Part shown: piece by piece, positions 33,337 through 41,674 of the stretch
Layout of the letters: each line of letters starts with the position of its first letter
Position numbering within the stretch: the stretch's first letter is position 1
Assembly: GCA_947302655.1 (NCBI GenBank)
Contig: CAMYVW010000001.1
Location: 124,001-188,000, forward strand
DNA: 64,000 nt
Direction: 5' to 3'
DNA from: an uncultured Mycoplasmatota bacterium
Lineage (GTDB): Bacteria > Bacillota_I > Bacilli_A > RF39 > UBA660
The notes under the pieces: generated by a model
Database searches by the model: none
Told to the model about the DNA's origin: nothing
What the model saw: the letters and a program-made list of their open reading frames with translations, nothing else
Made by a program: the position numbers and the translations under genes

Positions 33337-34989
33337 ATGACAAATAAAGACCTAGCAAATATTATATTTCCAAACATAGATAAAACGATTGAAGACTATG
33401 AAAAAATGTATCCTGAAAGAAATATGCCTGAAGGAAGTAAAGTAACTAGATTTGCTCCATCACCAACAGGTTATATGCATTTGGGTGGTTTTTATCAAGC
33501 AATAATTGATTATGTTATAGCTAAAAATTCTAACGGTTTATTTTATCTAAGAATAGAAGATACAGATACTAAAAGAGAAGTTAAAGAAGCCGTAGATTTA
33601 ATCGTTGAATCACTTAATCACTATGGAATTATTCCTGATGAAAGTGAATATAATGGAATAGTTAAAGGCAACTATGGACCTTATTTTCAAAGTGAAAGAA
33701 AAGAGATATATCACACATTTATTAAATATTTAATTGAAATAGGAAGAGCATATCCTTGCTTTTGTACTAGGGAGGACCTAGAAGAACTTAGAAAACACCA
33801 AGAAGAAAGAAAATTTAGAACAGGATATTATGGTAGATATGCTAAATGTAGATTACTTCCTGTTGAAGAAGCTATTAAAAAAATCAAGAACGGTGAAGAA
33901 TATGTTATAAGATTTAAATCTGAAGGAAACTTCGATTTAAAATTTAAAACTGATGATTTAGTCAAAGGAACTCTTGAACTATCACAAAATGATGAAGATT
34001 TCGTTATAATGAAATCTTCAGATAAACTTCCAACTTATCACTTTGCTCATATAGTTGATGATTATTTAATGCATACAACTCATGTTGTAAGAGGTGAAGA
34101 GTGGCTTTCAAGTTTACCAAAACATTTGGAATTATTTAGAGCTTTTGGTTTTAAGGCACCTAAATATGTTCATACACCACTTTTAGTTAAAAAAGATGGA
34201 AATAGTGTTAGAAAGATAAGTAAGAGAAAAGATCCTGAAGCATCAATGACTTATTATAAAGAAAAAGGATATCCAACTGAGGCTGTAGTTGAAGCTTTAA
34301 TGACTATCATTAATTCAAATTATGAAGAATGGCATACTCAAAATCCAGATAAACAATTCTATGATTTTCAATATAGTCCTAAAAAAATGTCTTCTTCAGG
34401 AGCATTCTTTGATTTAGATAAACTTGATAATATTTCAAGAAATATTATTTCAAAAATGACTAAAGATGAAGTTTATGATAACTTATATAAATGGGCTGAT
34501 GAGTATAATAAAGAGTTTGCAAATATTATATCTAAGGACGTTGATTATACTAAATCTATCCTTAATATTGAAAGAGAGCAAAAAAAACCAAGAAAAGATT
34601 ATGCTTATTATTCAGATATAGAAAATCAAATTTGGTATATGTTCCCTGAAATTTTTGATAATCATGAAAAAAATTATGAATGGGGAAAAATAAATAGTAT
34701 TACTGATATAAAAGAAATATTAGAAGAATATTTTAATAATTATTATAATAAAGATGATGATAAAGACACTTGGTTTAGTAAAGTAAAAGAATTATCTGAT
34801 AAATTGGGTTATTGTACTGATATGAAATTATATAAGGAAAATCCTGATAGTTATAAGGGTAGTGTAGCTGATGTATCAACTGTAATAAGAGTTGCTGTAA
34901 CAACTAAATCAATGACCCCTGACTTATATGAAATACTTAGATTACTAAGTAGTGATGAAATTATCAAAAGAATATCTTTAATAAAATAA
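33337..34989 (+). CDS. gltX: Glutamyl-tRNA synthetase
   Basis: Class I synthetase that loads glutamate on tRNA-Glu and, in non-discriminating forms, on tRNA-Gln. The 550-residue protein has the HIGH-equivalent APSPTGYMHLGG near residue 39, a cysteine-containing insert (AYPCFCTREDLEELRKHQ), and the KMSKS-equivalent KISKRKDP. The C-terminal anticodon-binding half is longer and more divergent than in Bacillus GltX (about 483 residues) and resembles the 550-residue type of some Clostridia-related genomes. The start at 33337 follows GAGTGAT; GTG at 33328 is inside that site. The gene is directly behind a tRNA-Gln gene. Confidence 0.92.
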   Translation: MTNKDLANIIFPNIDKTIEDYEKMYPERNMPEGSKVTRFAPSPTGYMHLGGFYQAIIDYVIAKNSNGLFYLRIEDTDTKREVKEAVDLIVESLNHYGIIPDESEYNGIVKGNYGPYFQSERKEIYHTFIKYLIEIGRAYPCFCTREDLEELRKHQEERKFRTGYYGRYAKCRLLPVEEAIKKIKNGEEYVIRFKSEGNFDLKFKTDDLVKGTLELSQNDEDFVIMKSSDKLPTYHFAHIVDDYLMHTTHVVRGEEWLSSLPKHLELFRAFGFKAPKYVHTPLLVKKDGNSVRKISKRKDPEASMTYYKEKGYPTEAVVEALMTIINSNYEEWHTQNPDKQFYDFQYSPKKMSSSGAFFDLDKLDNISRNIISKMTKDEVYDNLYKWADEYNKEFANIISKDVDYTKSILNIEREQKKPRKDYAYYSDIENQIWYMFPEIFDNHEKNYEWGKINSITDIKEILEEYFNNYYNKDDDKDTWFSKVKELSDKLGYCTDMKLYKENPDSYKGSVADVSTVIRVAVTTKSMTPDLYEILRLLSSDEIIKRISLIK

Positions 34990-35016
34990 TGTAACAACTG
35001 TTACATTATTTTTTTA
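34985..35016 (+). terminator. Terminator after gltX
   Basis: AATAATGTAAC (34985-34995) pairs with GTTACATTATT (35000-35010), followed by T residues. Confidence 0.88.
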
Positions 35017-35142
35017 TTATACATATCTTATTATATATTCTTAAATTAATATAATTAATTTAAGATAAAAATTATTTAAATTAAGCCTATAATATTTACA
35101 AAAGAATAAAAGTTTAGTAAAATCAATATAGGAAGGAGTAAT

Positions 35143-35478
35143 TTGAAAGTGAAAAAAGCTGCAATTCTAGGACTTGCTAGTTTATTTGTTTTAACTGGAT
35201 GTGGTTCAAACAAACTTACTTGCAAAAATAAAGAAGGAAAAGTTATCGCTACTATAAAAGGTGATAAAGTTTCTAAAATTTCTATGGAAGTAACTGCTGA
35301 TAGCAAAGAGGAAGCTAAAATGGTTTGTGCTTTCTACAAAGGTGCTAAATGTAATGGTAAAAAAGTTACAATTGATGACGCTGCAGATATGTTAGGTTAT
35401 TCAAATAAAACTTTATCTAAACTTAGCAAAGCAGACTTCAAGAAAGCTATGGAAGGTCAAAACTTCAAATGTAACTAA
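35143..35478 (+). CDS. Small putative lipoprotein, unknown function
   Basis: A 111-residue protein with a lipoprotein signal: basic start, hydrophobic core and lipobox VLTGC, so Cys-20 would be lipidated and the mature part stay on the outer face. The mature domain (LTCKNKEGKVIATIKGDKVSKISMEVTADSKEEAKMVCAFYKG..., four cysteines) is uncharacterised. GGAAGGAG lies four bases before TTG at 35143; GTG at 35149 is an alternative start. Confidence 0.75.
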   Translation: MKVKKAAILGLASLFVLTGCGSNKLTCKNKEGKVIATIKGDKVSKISMEVTADSKEEAKMVCAFYKGAKCNGKKVTIDDAADMLGYSNKTLSKLSKADFKKAMEGQNFKCN

Positions 35479-35504
35479 AAATAAGCGCGAGCTTATTTTT
35501 TTTA
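35477..35504 (+). terminator. Terminator after lipoprotein gene
   Basis: AAAAATAAGC pairs with GCTTATTTTT around GCGA, followed by T residues. Confidence 0.85.
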
Positions 35505-35551
35505 TCATTTACATTTTACTTATTTTTTAGTAAAATCTACTTATATGTAAT

Positions 35552-35628
35552 GGCCTGTTGGTGAAGTGGTTTAACACATAACCCTCTCAAGGTTACATAC
35601 ATGGGTCCGAATCCCATACAGGTCACCA
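35552..35628 (+). tRNA. tRNA-Glu (anticodon CUC), with C at position 55
   Basis: Acceptor GGCCTGT pairs with ACAGGTC (one G-U) and CCA is encoded. The anticodon stem TAACC/GGTTA has loop CTCTCAA, anticodon CTC. The T stem ATGGG/CCCAT encloses TCCGAAT, so the nearly invariant U55 (pseudouridine) is C. The CUC isoacceptor is also uncommon in low-GC Firmicutes. The rest of the cloverleaf is intact. Confidence 0.92.
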
Positions 35629-35637
35629 ATATTGTTT

Positions 35638-35664
35638 AAAAAAGCTCCTTAATAGGAGCTTTTT
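35638..35664 (+). terminator. Terminator after tRNA-Glu
   Basis: AAGCTCCT (35642-35649) pairs with AGGAGCTT (35654-35661), extended by A/T pairs into a T run. Confidence 0.85.
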
Positions 35665-35722
35665 ATTATTAATTAATATTTTTAACTTTACATTCATATA
35701 CTATACTATAAAACTATCATAA

Positions 35723-35751
35723 TTTGATTTTAATATAATTTATGTTATAAT
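35723..35751 (+). promoter_or_regulatory. Promoter of HD-domain gene
   Basis: TTTGAT (35723-35728) and TATAAT (35746-35751) are 17 bases apart, with the gene's ribosome-binding site 10 bases after the -10. Confidence 0.55.
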
Positions 35752-35775
35752 TTTATTGCACGGAAGGAAATGTGT

Positions 35776-36303
35776 ATGAAAGAATATTATGATATTGTTT
35801 CTAATATTATAACTGATGATAGATTTAAAGAGTTAAAAAAAGATACTCATCATAATACTAATAAATATGACCATTTAATAAGAGTATCTAAACTTTCATA
35901 TAGAATTGCAAAACATACAAAAGCTAATGTTAAAGAAGTAACTACAGCTGGCGTTTTGCATGATTTTTTCCATGGTGGAAGAAAAGATGCACAAGCAAAT
36001 AGTTATCTTAATCATCCGTACACAAGTGCAAAAAATGCTAAAGAGTGTTTTGATATAAATGATAATGAAGCTGAAATAATTAAAACTCACATGTTCCATC
36101 ATACATTCTTTAGATCGTTTTTACCATTTATAAATCCTGATGAGAAAGTTAAAATAAAAGATGGTAAACCAAAAAGTAAAGAAGCATGGATTGTTTGTTT
36201 ATCCGATTTAATGGTATCAGCGTATGAAGGACTACGATTTAATATCGGTGGTAAAATGGCACTTTACATATTATTTATTTGTAATTTTATAAATTTAAGA
36301 TAG
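35776..36303 (+). CDS. HD-domain metal-dependent phosphohydrolase
   Basis: A 175-residue HD-superfamily protein. The metal-binding signature is visible: YDHLIRVSKLSYRIAKH (His), AGVLHDFFHGG (His-Asp), KTHMFHHT (His) and a later CLSDLMVSAYEGL (Asp). Such enzymes hydrolyse phosphate esters of nucleotides; the substrate is not predictable. The start at 35776 has GGAAGG eight bases upstream; ATG at 35770 is too close to it. It stands alone between two tRNA genes with its own promoter and terminator. Confidence 0.85.
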   Translation: MKEYYDIVSNIITDDRFKELKKDTHHNTNKYDHLIRVSKLSYRIAKHTKANVKEVTTAGVLHDFFHGGRKDAQANSYLNHPYTSAKNAKECFDINDNEAEIIKTHMFHHTFFRSFLPFINPDEKVKIKDGKPKSKEAWIVCLSDLMVSAYEGLRFNIGGKMALYILFICNFINLR

Positions 36304-36327
36304 AATTTTTATGATTCTATTTTTTTA
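36299..36327 (+). terminator. Terminator after HD-domain gene
   Basis: ATAGAAT (36300-36306) pairs with ATTCTAT (36314-36320), followed by TTTTTT. Confidence 0.78.
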
Positions 36328-36351
36328 ATGCTTATGTTAAAATATGTATGT

Positions 36352-36428
36352 GTCCCTGTAGCTCAGCTGGATAGAGCGACCCCCTCCTAAGGGGTAGGTC
36401 GGAGGTTCGAATCCCCTCAGGGACGCCA
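36352..36428 (+). tRNA. tRNA-Arg (anticodon CCU)
   Basis: Acceptor GTCCCTG pairs with CAGGGAC and CCA is encoded. The anticodon stem ACCCC/GGGGT holds CTCCTAA, anticodon CCT, reading AGG. The T stem GGAGG/CCCCT has an A-C mismatch in its third pair; the loop TTCGAAT is normal. Confidence 0.95.
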
Positions 36429-36439
36429 CTATGTTAAAT

Positions 36440-36469
36440 AATCTGGTACTTAAGTACCAGATTTTTTTT
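36440..36469 (+). terminator. Terminator after tRNA-Arg
   Basis: A 22-base perfect palindrome (36441-36462, arms ATCTGGTACTT / AAGTACCAGAT) followed by eight T residues. Confidence 0.88.
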
Positions 36470-36525
36470 ATAATAAAATATCTATAGTTGTAATATGATA
36501 TAATTAAAATAGAGGTGAAGATGTA

Positions 36526-37881
36526 ATGCTTAAAACCGATTCAAGATTAGTTGAAAAAGGAGATACTTTTATTGCTATAAAAAATGTTAATACAGATGGT
36601 CATGACTTTATTGAAAGCGCTATTAAAAACGGAGCAGTGAAAATAATTTGTGAACATGGTAATTATTCTGTTGAAACTCAAATAGTACCGAGTACTAGAA
36701 AGTATTTAGAGGACTATTTATATAATAATTATTATCCTAAATTTAAAGATATGAAATTAATTGGGGTAACAGGAACAAATGGTAAAACAACAACATGTTA
36801 TTTAGTTTATCAAATGCTTAATAAATTAGGCATTAAATGTGCTTATATTGGAACCATTGGTTTCTATTATGGTAATCATAAAGAAGAACTTAATAACACA
36901 ACTCCTGATATAGATATTCTTTATAAAATGTTTACGGAAGCATCTATAAACGATTGCAAATGTATGGTGATGGAAGTTAGTTCTCATGCACTTGATATGA
37001 ATAGAATTCATGGTCTTTTATTTGATGAGGTTGCGTTTACAAATCTAACACAAGACCATTTAGATTATCATAAAACCATTGAAAACTATGCCAATGCAAA
37101 GAAAAAACTATTTTATAAAACTAGAAATGATAAAGTTGCTATTATTAATGGTGATGATCCGATGTTTGAAACATTTATCAATCCAGAAAATAATAATATA
37201 ATTGTTGGTAAAAATTCAAATGACGTTAAAATAATTGATGTAAAATTATCACATCTTGGAACGCATTTTTCATTTAGTTATGATAGTAATATATATAATG
37301 TATCAATTGATATGGTTGGTTTATATAATGTATATAATTACTTAACTGCAGTTATGCTTGTAAATAAACTTGGATTTTCAATCGAAGATATTTTAAATAT
37401 TACACCAGATATTAAAGCACCAAGTGGAAGAATGGAATTAATAAAATATAATACAAATAGCATTTTTATTGATTATGCACATACACCTGATGCTGTTATT
37501 AACGTTTTAAAAAACGCTAATATGTATAAAAAAGGTAAAATTATAACTATTATTGGTTGTGGAGGGGATAGAGATAGAACTAAAAGACCAATAATGGCTG
37601 ATGAAACATTAAAGTACTCTGATTATGCAATTTTCACAAATGATAATCCAAGAACTGAAGATGAAAAACAAATAATGGATGATATGACATCTCATTTAAA
37701 ATCACATAACTTTGAAATTATATATGATCGAGTTGATGCCATAAAGAAAGCTATAGAAATGCTTAGAGAAAAAGACATTTTAATGCTTCTTGGTAAAGGC
37801 CATGAAACATATCAAATTATCGGCAAAGAAAAGATTCATTTTAGTGATAAAGAAGAAGTGCTTAAATGCATAAAAAAATAA
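36526..37881 (+). CDS. murE: UDP-MurNAc-tripeptide synthetase MurE (meso-DAP type)
   Basis: MurE adds the third amino acid to the UDP-MurNAc-dipeptide of peptidoglycan. The 451 residues show the Mur ligase plan: N-terminal UDP-binding part, ATP P-loop VTGTNGKTTT near residue 82, central EVSSHALDMNR and NLTQDHLDYH, and C-terminal YAHTPDAV, GCGGDRDRTKRPIM and TNDNPRTED. DNPR is the motif that contacts meso-diaminopimelate, so this wall should be of the mDAP type. The N-terminus is a little short against Bacillus MurE (494). GAGGTGAAG precedes the ATG. It is convergent with murF, sharing a terminator. Confidence 0.94.
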   Translation: MLKTDSRLVEKGDTFIAIKNVNTDGHDFIESAIKNGAVKIICEHGNYSVETQIVPSTRKYLEDYLYNNYYPKFKDMKLIGVTGTNGKTTTCYLVYQMLNKLGIKCAYIGTIGFYYGNHKEELNNTTPDIDILYKMFTEASINDCKCMVMEVSSHALDMNRIHGLLFDEVAFTNLTQDHLDYHKTIENYANAKKKLFYKTRNDKVAIINGDDPMFETFINPENNNIIVGKNSNDVKIIDVKLSHLGTHFSFSYDSNIYNVSIDMVGLYNVYNYLTAVMLVNKLGFSIEDILNITPDIKAPSGRMELIKYNTNSIFIDYAHTPDAVINVLKNANMYKKGKIITIIGCGGDRDRTKRPIMADETLKYSDYAIFTNDNPRTEDEKQIMDDMTSHLKSHNFEIIYDRVDAIKKAIEMLREKDILMLLGKGHETYQIIGKEKIHFSDKEEVLKCIKK

Positions 37882-37908
37882 AACGTTCTCTTAAGAACGT
37901 TTTATTTA
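37876..37908. terminator. Bidirectional terminator between murE and murF
   Basis: AAACGTTCT (37881-37889) pairs with AGAACGTTT (37894-37902), with A/T tracts on both sides that serve both convergent genes. Confidence 0.87.
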
Positions 37909-39251
37909 ATTGCGTTAAAAATATCAATAAACTTCATTCCGTTAGATGCTTTAATTAATATTACATCATCAACTTTAAGTTCATTTTTTAATTCATTAAT
38001 TGCATCTTCATTACTATCAAATGATAAAATTTTCTTAGCTTTACTATTACTTGCAATATATTTAGCATCATTACCAACTGTTATTAGTATATCTAAATCA
38101 TTAGTATAAGTTCCAACTTCTTCATGGAGTTTTTTAGAAAACTCATTTAATTCAAGCATGTCACCTAGAACAGCAATTTTTCTATTGCCAGGAGTATTTT
38201 TTAATATTTCTAAGCTTGATTTCATTGAATCAACTGATGCATTATAGCAACCATTAATAATTTTATATCCTTTATCTGAATCAATAATATCTATTCTGTT
38301 TTCAGTTAATTTAAAATCTTCAATACCTTTTATAATTTTCTCTGGTTCAATGTTTGTTAAAATACCTACAGCAAACGCAATTAAACTATTATATATAAAT
38401 GCTTTACTAAGTATAGGAATTTGTGCTTTATAAATATTATTTTGATAACAAATATCAAAACAATATTTATTATTAATAATGTTAAGGTTCTTTGCTGTGA
38501 AGTCACTTTCATTATCAATTCCAACTGTTATGATATTTTGAGGTTTATTTAAATAGTAATTATGTAATAAATCATTATCATTATTAATTATTAATTTACC
38601 ACCATCTTCTAAACCGTTTATAATTTCAAGTTTAGCTTTTAAAATATTTTCTCTAGAACCTAAGTTACCAATATGAGCTGTTGTAACATTGGTTATAACA
38701 GCAATATGTGGTTTTGTAATTTTTGATAAATAATCAATTTCACCTAAGTTATTCATACCCATTTCAATTACGGCACATTCTTCATCAGTTAATCTTGTTA
38801 GAGTAAGAGGAAGGCCTATATTGTTATTATAGTTACCAAGGGTTTTTAAAGATTTATATTTAGTTGAAACAACACTATATATCATATCTCTTGTCGATGT
38901 TTTACCAACACTTCCAGTAACAGCAATAAAGGTAGCATTAGAATTATTTCTATAATATTCACCAATTCTTTTAAGAGCTTCTATCGAGTTATTAACTAAA
39001 ATTATAGGTTTAGTAATGTTTTTATCTTCATAAGAACTTTTTTCTATAATAGAGCAGATAGCTCCTTTATTAAAGGCATCTTCATATAATAAGTTTCCAT
39101 CAAAGTTTTCACCTTTAATACCAATATATATTTCACCTGGTTTAATTGTTCTTGTGTCTTTAGAAAAAGAGAAAGAATCATAGTTAACGTCATTATCATT
39201 TAAGAGTTCTCCACTACAAATTTCACATAGTTTTTTAATAGTTAATTTCAT
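37902..39251 (-). CDS. murF: UDP-MurNAc-tripeptide:D-Ala-D-Ala ligase MurF
   Basis: MurF adds the D-Ala-D-Ala dipeptide and completes the UDP-MurNAc-pentapeptide. The 449-residue protein has the N-terminal RTIKPGEIYIGIKGENFDGN, P-loop VTGSVGKTSTRD near residue 110, YNNNIGLPLTL, EMGMNNLGEIDYLSKI, and the C-terminal INGCYNASVDSMKSSLEIL, AVLGDMLELNEFSKKLHEEVG and KASNGMKF. TGGAGG lies 6 bases before the ATG on the minus strand. It has its own promoter upstream. Confidence 0.95.
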   Translation of the reverse strand: MKLTIKKLCEICSGELLNDNDVNYDSFSFSKDTRTIKPGEIYIGIKGENFDGNLLYEDAFNKGAICSIIEKSSYEDKNITKPIILVNNSIEALKRIGEYYRNNSNATFIAVTGSVGKTSTRDMIYSVVSTKYKSLKTLGNYNNNIGLPLTLTRLTDEECAVIEMGMNNLGEIDYLSKITKPHIAVITNVTTAHIGNLGSRENILKAKLEIINGLEDGGKLIINNDNDLLHNYYLNKPQNIITVGIDNESDFTAKNLNIINNKYCFDICYQNNIYKAQIPILSKAFIYNSLIAFAVGILTNIEPEKIIKGIEDFKLTENRIDIIDSDKGYKIINGCYNASVDSMKSSLEILKNTPGNRKIAVLGDMLELNEFSKKLHEEVGTYTNDLDILITVGNDAKYIASNSKAKKILSFDSNEDAINELKNELKVDDVILIKASNGMKFIDIFNAIK

Positions 39252-39266
39252 ATTGCCTCCATAAAC

Positions 39267-39295
39267 ATTATATTATTTATATTAAAAATTGTCTA
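39267..39295 (-). promoter_or_regulatory. Promoter of murF
   Basis: On the minus strand TAGACA (39290-39295) and TATAAT (39267-39272) are 17 bases apart, about 16 bases before the murF start. Confidence 0.65.
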
Positions 39296-39398
39296 AATAA
39301 TTATTATAAATAGTGTTAAATATGAGTTATTTTAGATGATTATTAATATAATATGGTATAATGAACTTGAAAAAGATGAATTATAACTTGGAGGCTAT

Positions 39399-40097
39399 AT
39401 GAATACATTTTATAACTATGTATTATATTTTATTATATATTCATTAGTTGGATGGCTTATAGAAGTATTACTTAAATTTATTGACGATAAAAAATTTGTT
39501 AATAGAGGTTTTTTACTTGGGCCGATATGTCCTATATATGGATATGGTGTACTTTTAATAATATTATTAATTGGATGTAATGATAATGATCTTTTAAGTA
39601 TCTTTCTTAAATCTATATTTATATGTTCTGTACTTGAGTATTTTACATCATTTATTATGGAAAAACTTTTTAAAGCAAGATGGTGGGATTATTCTCAAAA
39701 AAGATTTAATATTAATGGAAGAATATGTTTAGAAACAATGCTTCCATTTGGTATTGGCGCAACCTTAATTTTATATAGTATACATCCTAAAATAATATAT
39801 TTAGTTGGACTTATTCCAAACAGAATTAAAGCTACTTTAGCAGTTACATTATTAGTTTTATATTTAGTAGATAACTTTATTTCAATGAGAGTAATGAATA
39901 AGATTAAGTCACAAATTAAAAAGGAAAAAGCTGATAATACAACGGCAATAAAAAGTAAGGTCATTGAATGGATTGATAATAATTCATTTTGGTACAAACA
40001 TATTAAAAATGCGTTCCCTAAGTTTAGAATAATGGAACGAGTTAAAAAATTAAAACAAGTTATAATTCGTGATTCTAAGGATAATAACAACGATTAA
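39399..40097 (+). CDS. CmpB-type putative ABC transporter permease (PF06541 family)
   Basis: A 232-residue membrane protein with about five to six hydrophobic segments. The family pattern is clear: YSLVGWLIEVLLKF, NRGFLLGPICPIYGYGVLLI, a fourth segment, then WWDYSQKRFNINGRICLETMLPFGIG. Proteins of this family are annotated as putative ABC transporter permeases, but no ATPase is nearby and the function is unproven. The C-terminal about 60 residues are basic and soluble. GGAGG lies 6 bases upstream and TATAAT is at 39357-39362. Confidence 0.82.
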   Translation: MNTFYNYVLYFIIYSLVGWLIEVLLKFIDDKKFVNRGFLLGPICPIYGYGVLLIILLIGCNDNDLLSIFLKSIFICSVLEYFTSFIMEKLFKARWWDYSQKRFNINGRICLETMLPFGIGATLILYSIHPKIIYLVGLIPNRIKATLAVTLLVLYLVDNFISMRVMNKIKSQIKKEKADNTTAIKSKVIEWIDNNSFWYKHIKNAFPKFRIMERVKKLKQVIIRDSKDNNND

Positions 40098-40114
40098 AAT
40101 AAATGTAAATGTTT

Positions 40115-40145
40115 AATAAAGGTAGTGTAAACTACCTTTATTTAT
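40115..40145 (+). terminator. Terminator after CmpB-type gene
   Basis: AATAAAGGTAGT (40115-40126) pairs with ACTACCTTTATT (40131-40142). Confidence 0.8.
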
Positions 40146-40184
40146 ATTATAATATAATTGTAAACAAATAAGGAGTGATGAAAA

Positions 40185-40754
40185 TTGAAAAAGTGTTCAA
40201 AATGTAATTTAGAATTTGATGACTCAGCTGTTTTTTGTAGTACTTGTGGAACTAAACTTAAAAAGGAAAGAAAATCAACAAAAAAAGAAGAGACAAAAGA
40301 AAAAGCTTTTTTTAATAAAATAGGGGATAATATTGAAAAAATATTAGATACAGAAGATACTAGTAAAGACTATAAAGATGAAGAAGTAGATAGTTATAGA
40401 GGATTAGCTGCTTTATCATATATTGGACCACTTGCTTTGATTCCATATTTTAAAGGTAAAGAAAACAAATATGCTTACTATCATGCTGTTCAAGGAATGA
40501 ACTTACTTCTTGTTTGGATTTTATATACAGTATTAGCTATAGCTTTTTATCAAATTAAAGTAACAAAAAGTTGTTCATATTTCTTTGGAAAAGTAATTAG
40601 TAAATGTGTAACAACAACTCCTTGGTGGATTAAACTACCATTTGGAATAGTTGGTTTTGCTTTATTTGTATTAAGTGTTATTGGTATTATATATGCCTTG
40701 TTTGGTAAAGCAAAGAAACTTCCATTAATAGATAAAGTAAATATTATAAAGTAG
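40185..40754 (+). CDS. Zinc-ribbon membrane protein (DUF4870-like)
   Basis: A 189-residue protein that opens with a zinc ribbon, CSKCNLEFDDSAVFCSTCGTK (two CxxC pairs), then a charged linker and a membrane domain with two to three segments beginning YRGLAALSYIGPLALIPYFKGKENKYAYYHAVQGMNLL, as in DUF4870-like proteins. The function is unknown. The start is TTG at 40185, after AAGGAGTGAT; the ATG inside that region (40178) is in another frame. It is followed after 7 bases by a methyltransferase gene and probably shares a transcript. Confidence 0.75.
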   Translation: MKKCSKCNLEFDDSAVFCSTCGTKLKKERKSTKKEETKEKAFFNKIGDNIEKILDTEDTSKDYKDEEVDSYRGLAALSYIGPLALIPYFKGKENKYAYYHAVQGMNLLLVWILYTVLAIAFYQIKVTKSCSYFFGKVISKCVTTTPWWIKLPFGIVGFALFVLSVIGIIYALFGKAKKLPLIDKVNIIK

Positions 40755-40761
40755 GTTTATT

Positions 40762-41628
40762 ATGAAAATAATAAAAGATTTTAATGAATATAAATTATTA
40801 GATATGGCTGATGGAATGAAACTTGAACTTTGGAATAGTTTCAAGTTGTTAAGGCCAGACCCTCAGATTTTGTGGCCTGATAAAACTAATCCAGATTTAT
40901 GGAATAATATTGATGCTATTTATCATCGAAGTTCATCAGGTGGAGGAAACTGGGAAATTAAAAATCCTAAACTTAATGATAAGTGGGATATTCACTATAA
41001 AGATTTGACATTTAATTTAAAACTAATGGGATTTAAACATACCGGTTTATTTCCAGAGCAGGCATATAACTGGGATTTAATTAGAGAAAAAATTAAAGAA
41101 AGTAAACGAAATAATATTAAAGTTTTAAATTTGTTTGCATATACAGGTGGAGCATCTATAGCGGCACTTAGTGCTGGAGCTAGTGTTGTTCATGTTGATT
41201 CATCAAAAGGAATGGTAGAGTGGGCAAAAACAAATGCATACTCATCAAATCTTGGAGATAAACCAATTAGATATATAGTAGATGATGTTAGAAAATTTGT
41301 TAAAAGAGAAATTAATCGTGGTAATAAATACGATATTATTTTAATGGATCCACCATCATTTGGTAGGGGTAGTAAAAGTGAAGTATGGAATATTGAAAAT
41401 GATCTATATAAACTTGTTAAAATGTGTTCTGAAATTTTAACTGATGATCCACTATTATTTATTATTAATTCTTATACAACTGGTCTATCAAAAACTATTT
41501 TAGAAAGTGTATTAAAATTTACAATTAATAAACCAGGAAAGATATCTAGCGATGAGCTTTGCATTCCAATGGAAAACTCTGATTTAGTTCTTCCTTGTGG
41601 TTCTTATACAAGATGGGAAAAAGAATAA
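40762..41628 (+). CDS. SAM-dependent methyltransferase (RlmI/RlmK-like class I)
   Basis: A 288-residue class I methyltransferase. It has the SAM-binding glycine motif LNLFAYTGGASIAAL near residue 125, the acidic loop HVDSSKGMVEWAKTNA and the catalytic-loop motif DIILMDPPSFGRG near residue 195, all typical of the rRNA large-subunit RlmI/RlmK group. It lacks the N-terminal PUA domain of RlmI. The substrate is probably RNA, but the base is not known. A weak A/T-rich hairpin follows and spoVS starts 46 bases later. Confidence 0.85.
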   Translation: MKIIKDFNEYKLLDMADGMKLELWNSFKLLRPDPQILWPDKTNPDLWNNIDAIYHRSSSGGGNWEIKNPKLNDKWDIHYKDLTFNLKLMGFKHTGLFPEQAYNWDLIREKIKESKRNNIKVLNLFAYTGGASIAALSAGASVVHVDSSKGMVEWAKTNAYSSNLGDKPIRYIVDDVRKFVKREINRGNKYDIILMDPPSFGRGSKSEVWNIENDLYKLVKMCSEILTDDPLLFIINSYTTGLSKTILESVLKFTINKPGKISSDELCIPMENSDLVLPCGSYTRWEKE

Positions 41629-41674
41629 TATTTCTTTTTCTTTTTTCATATATATAATTATGGAAGGAGAAGTT

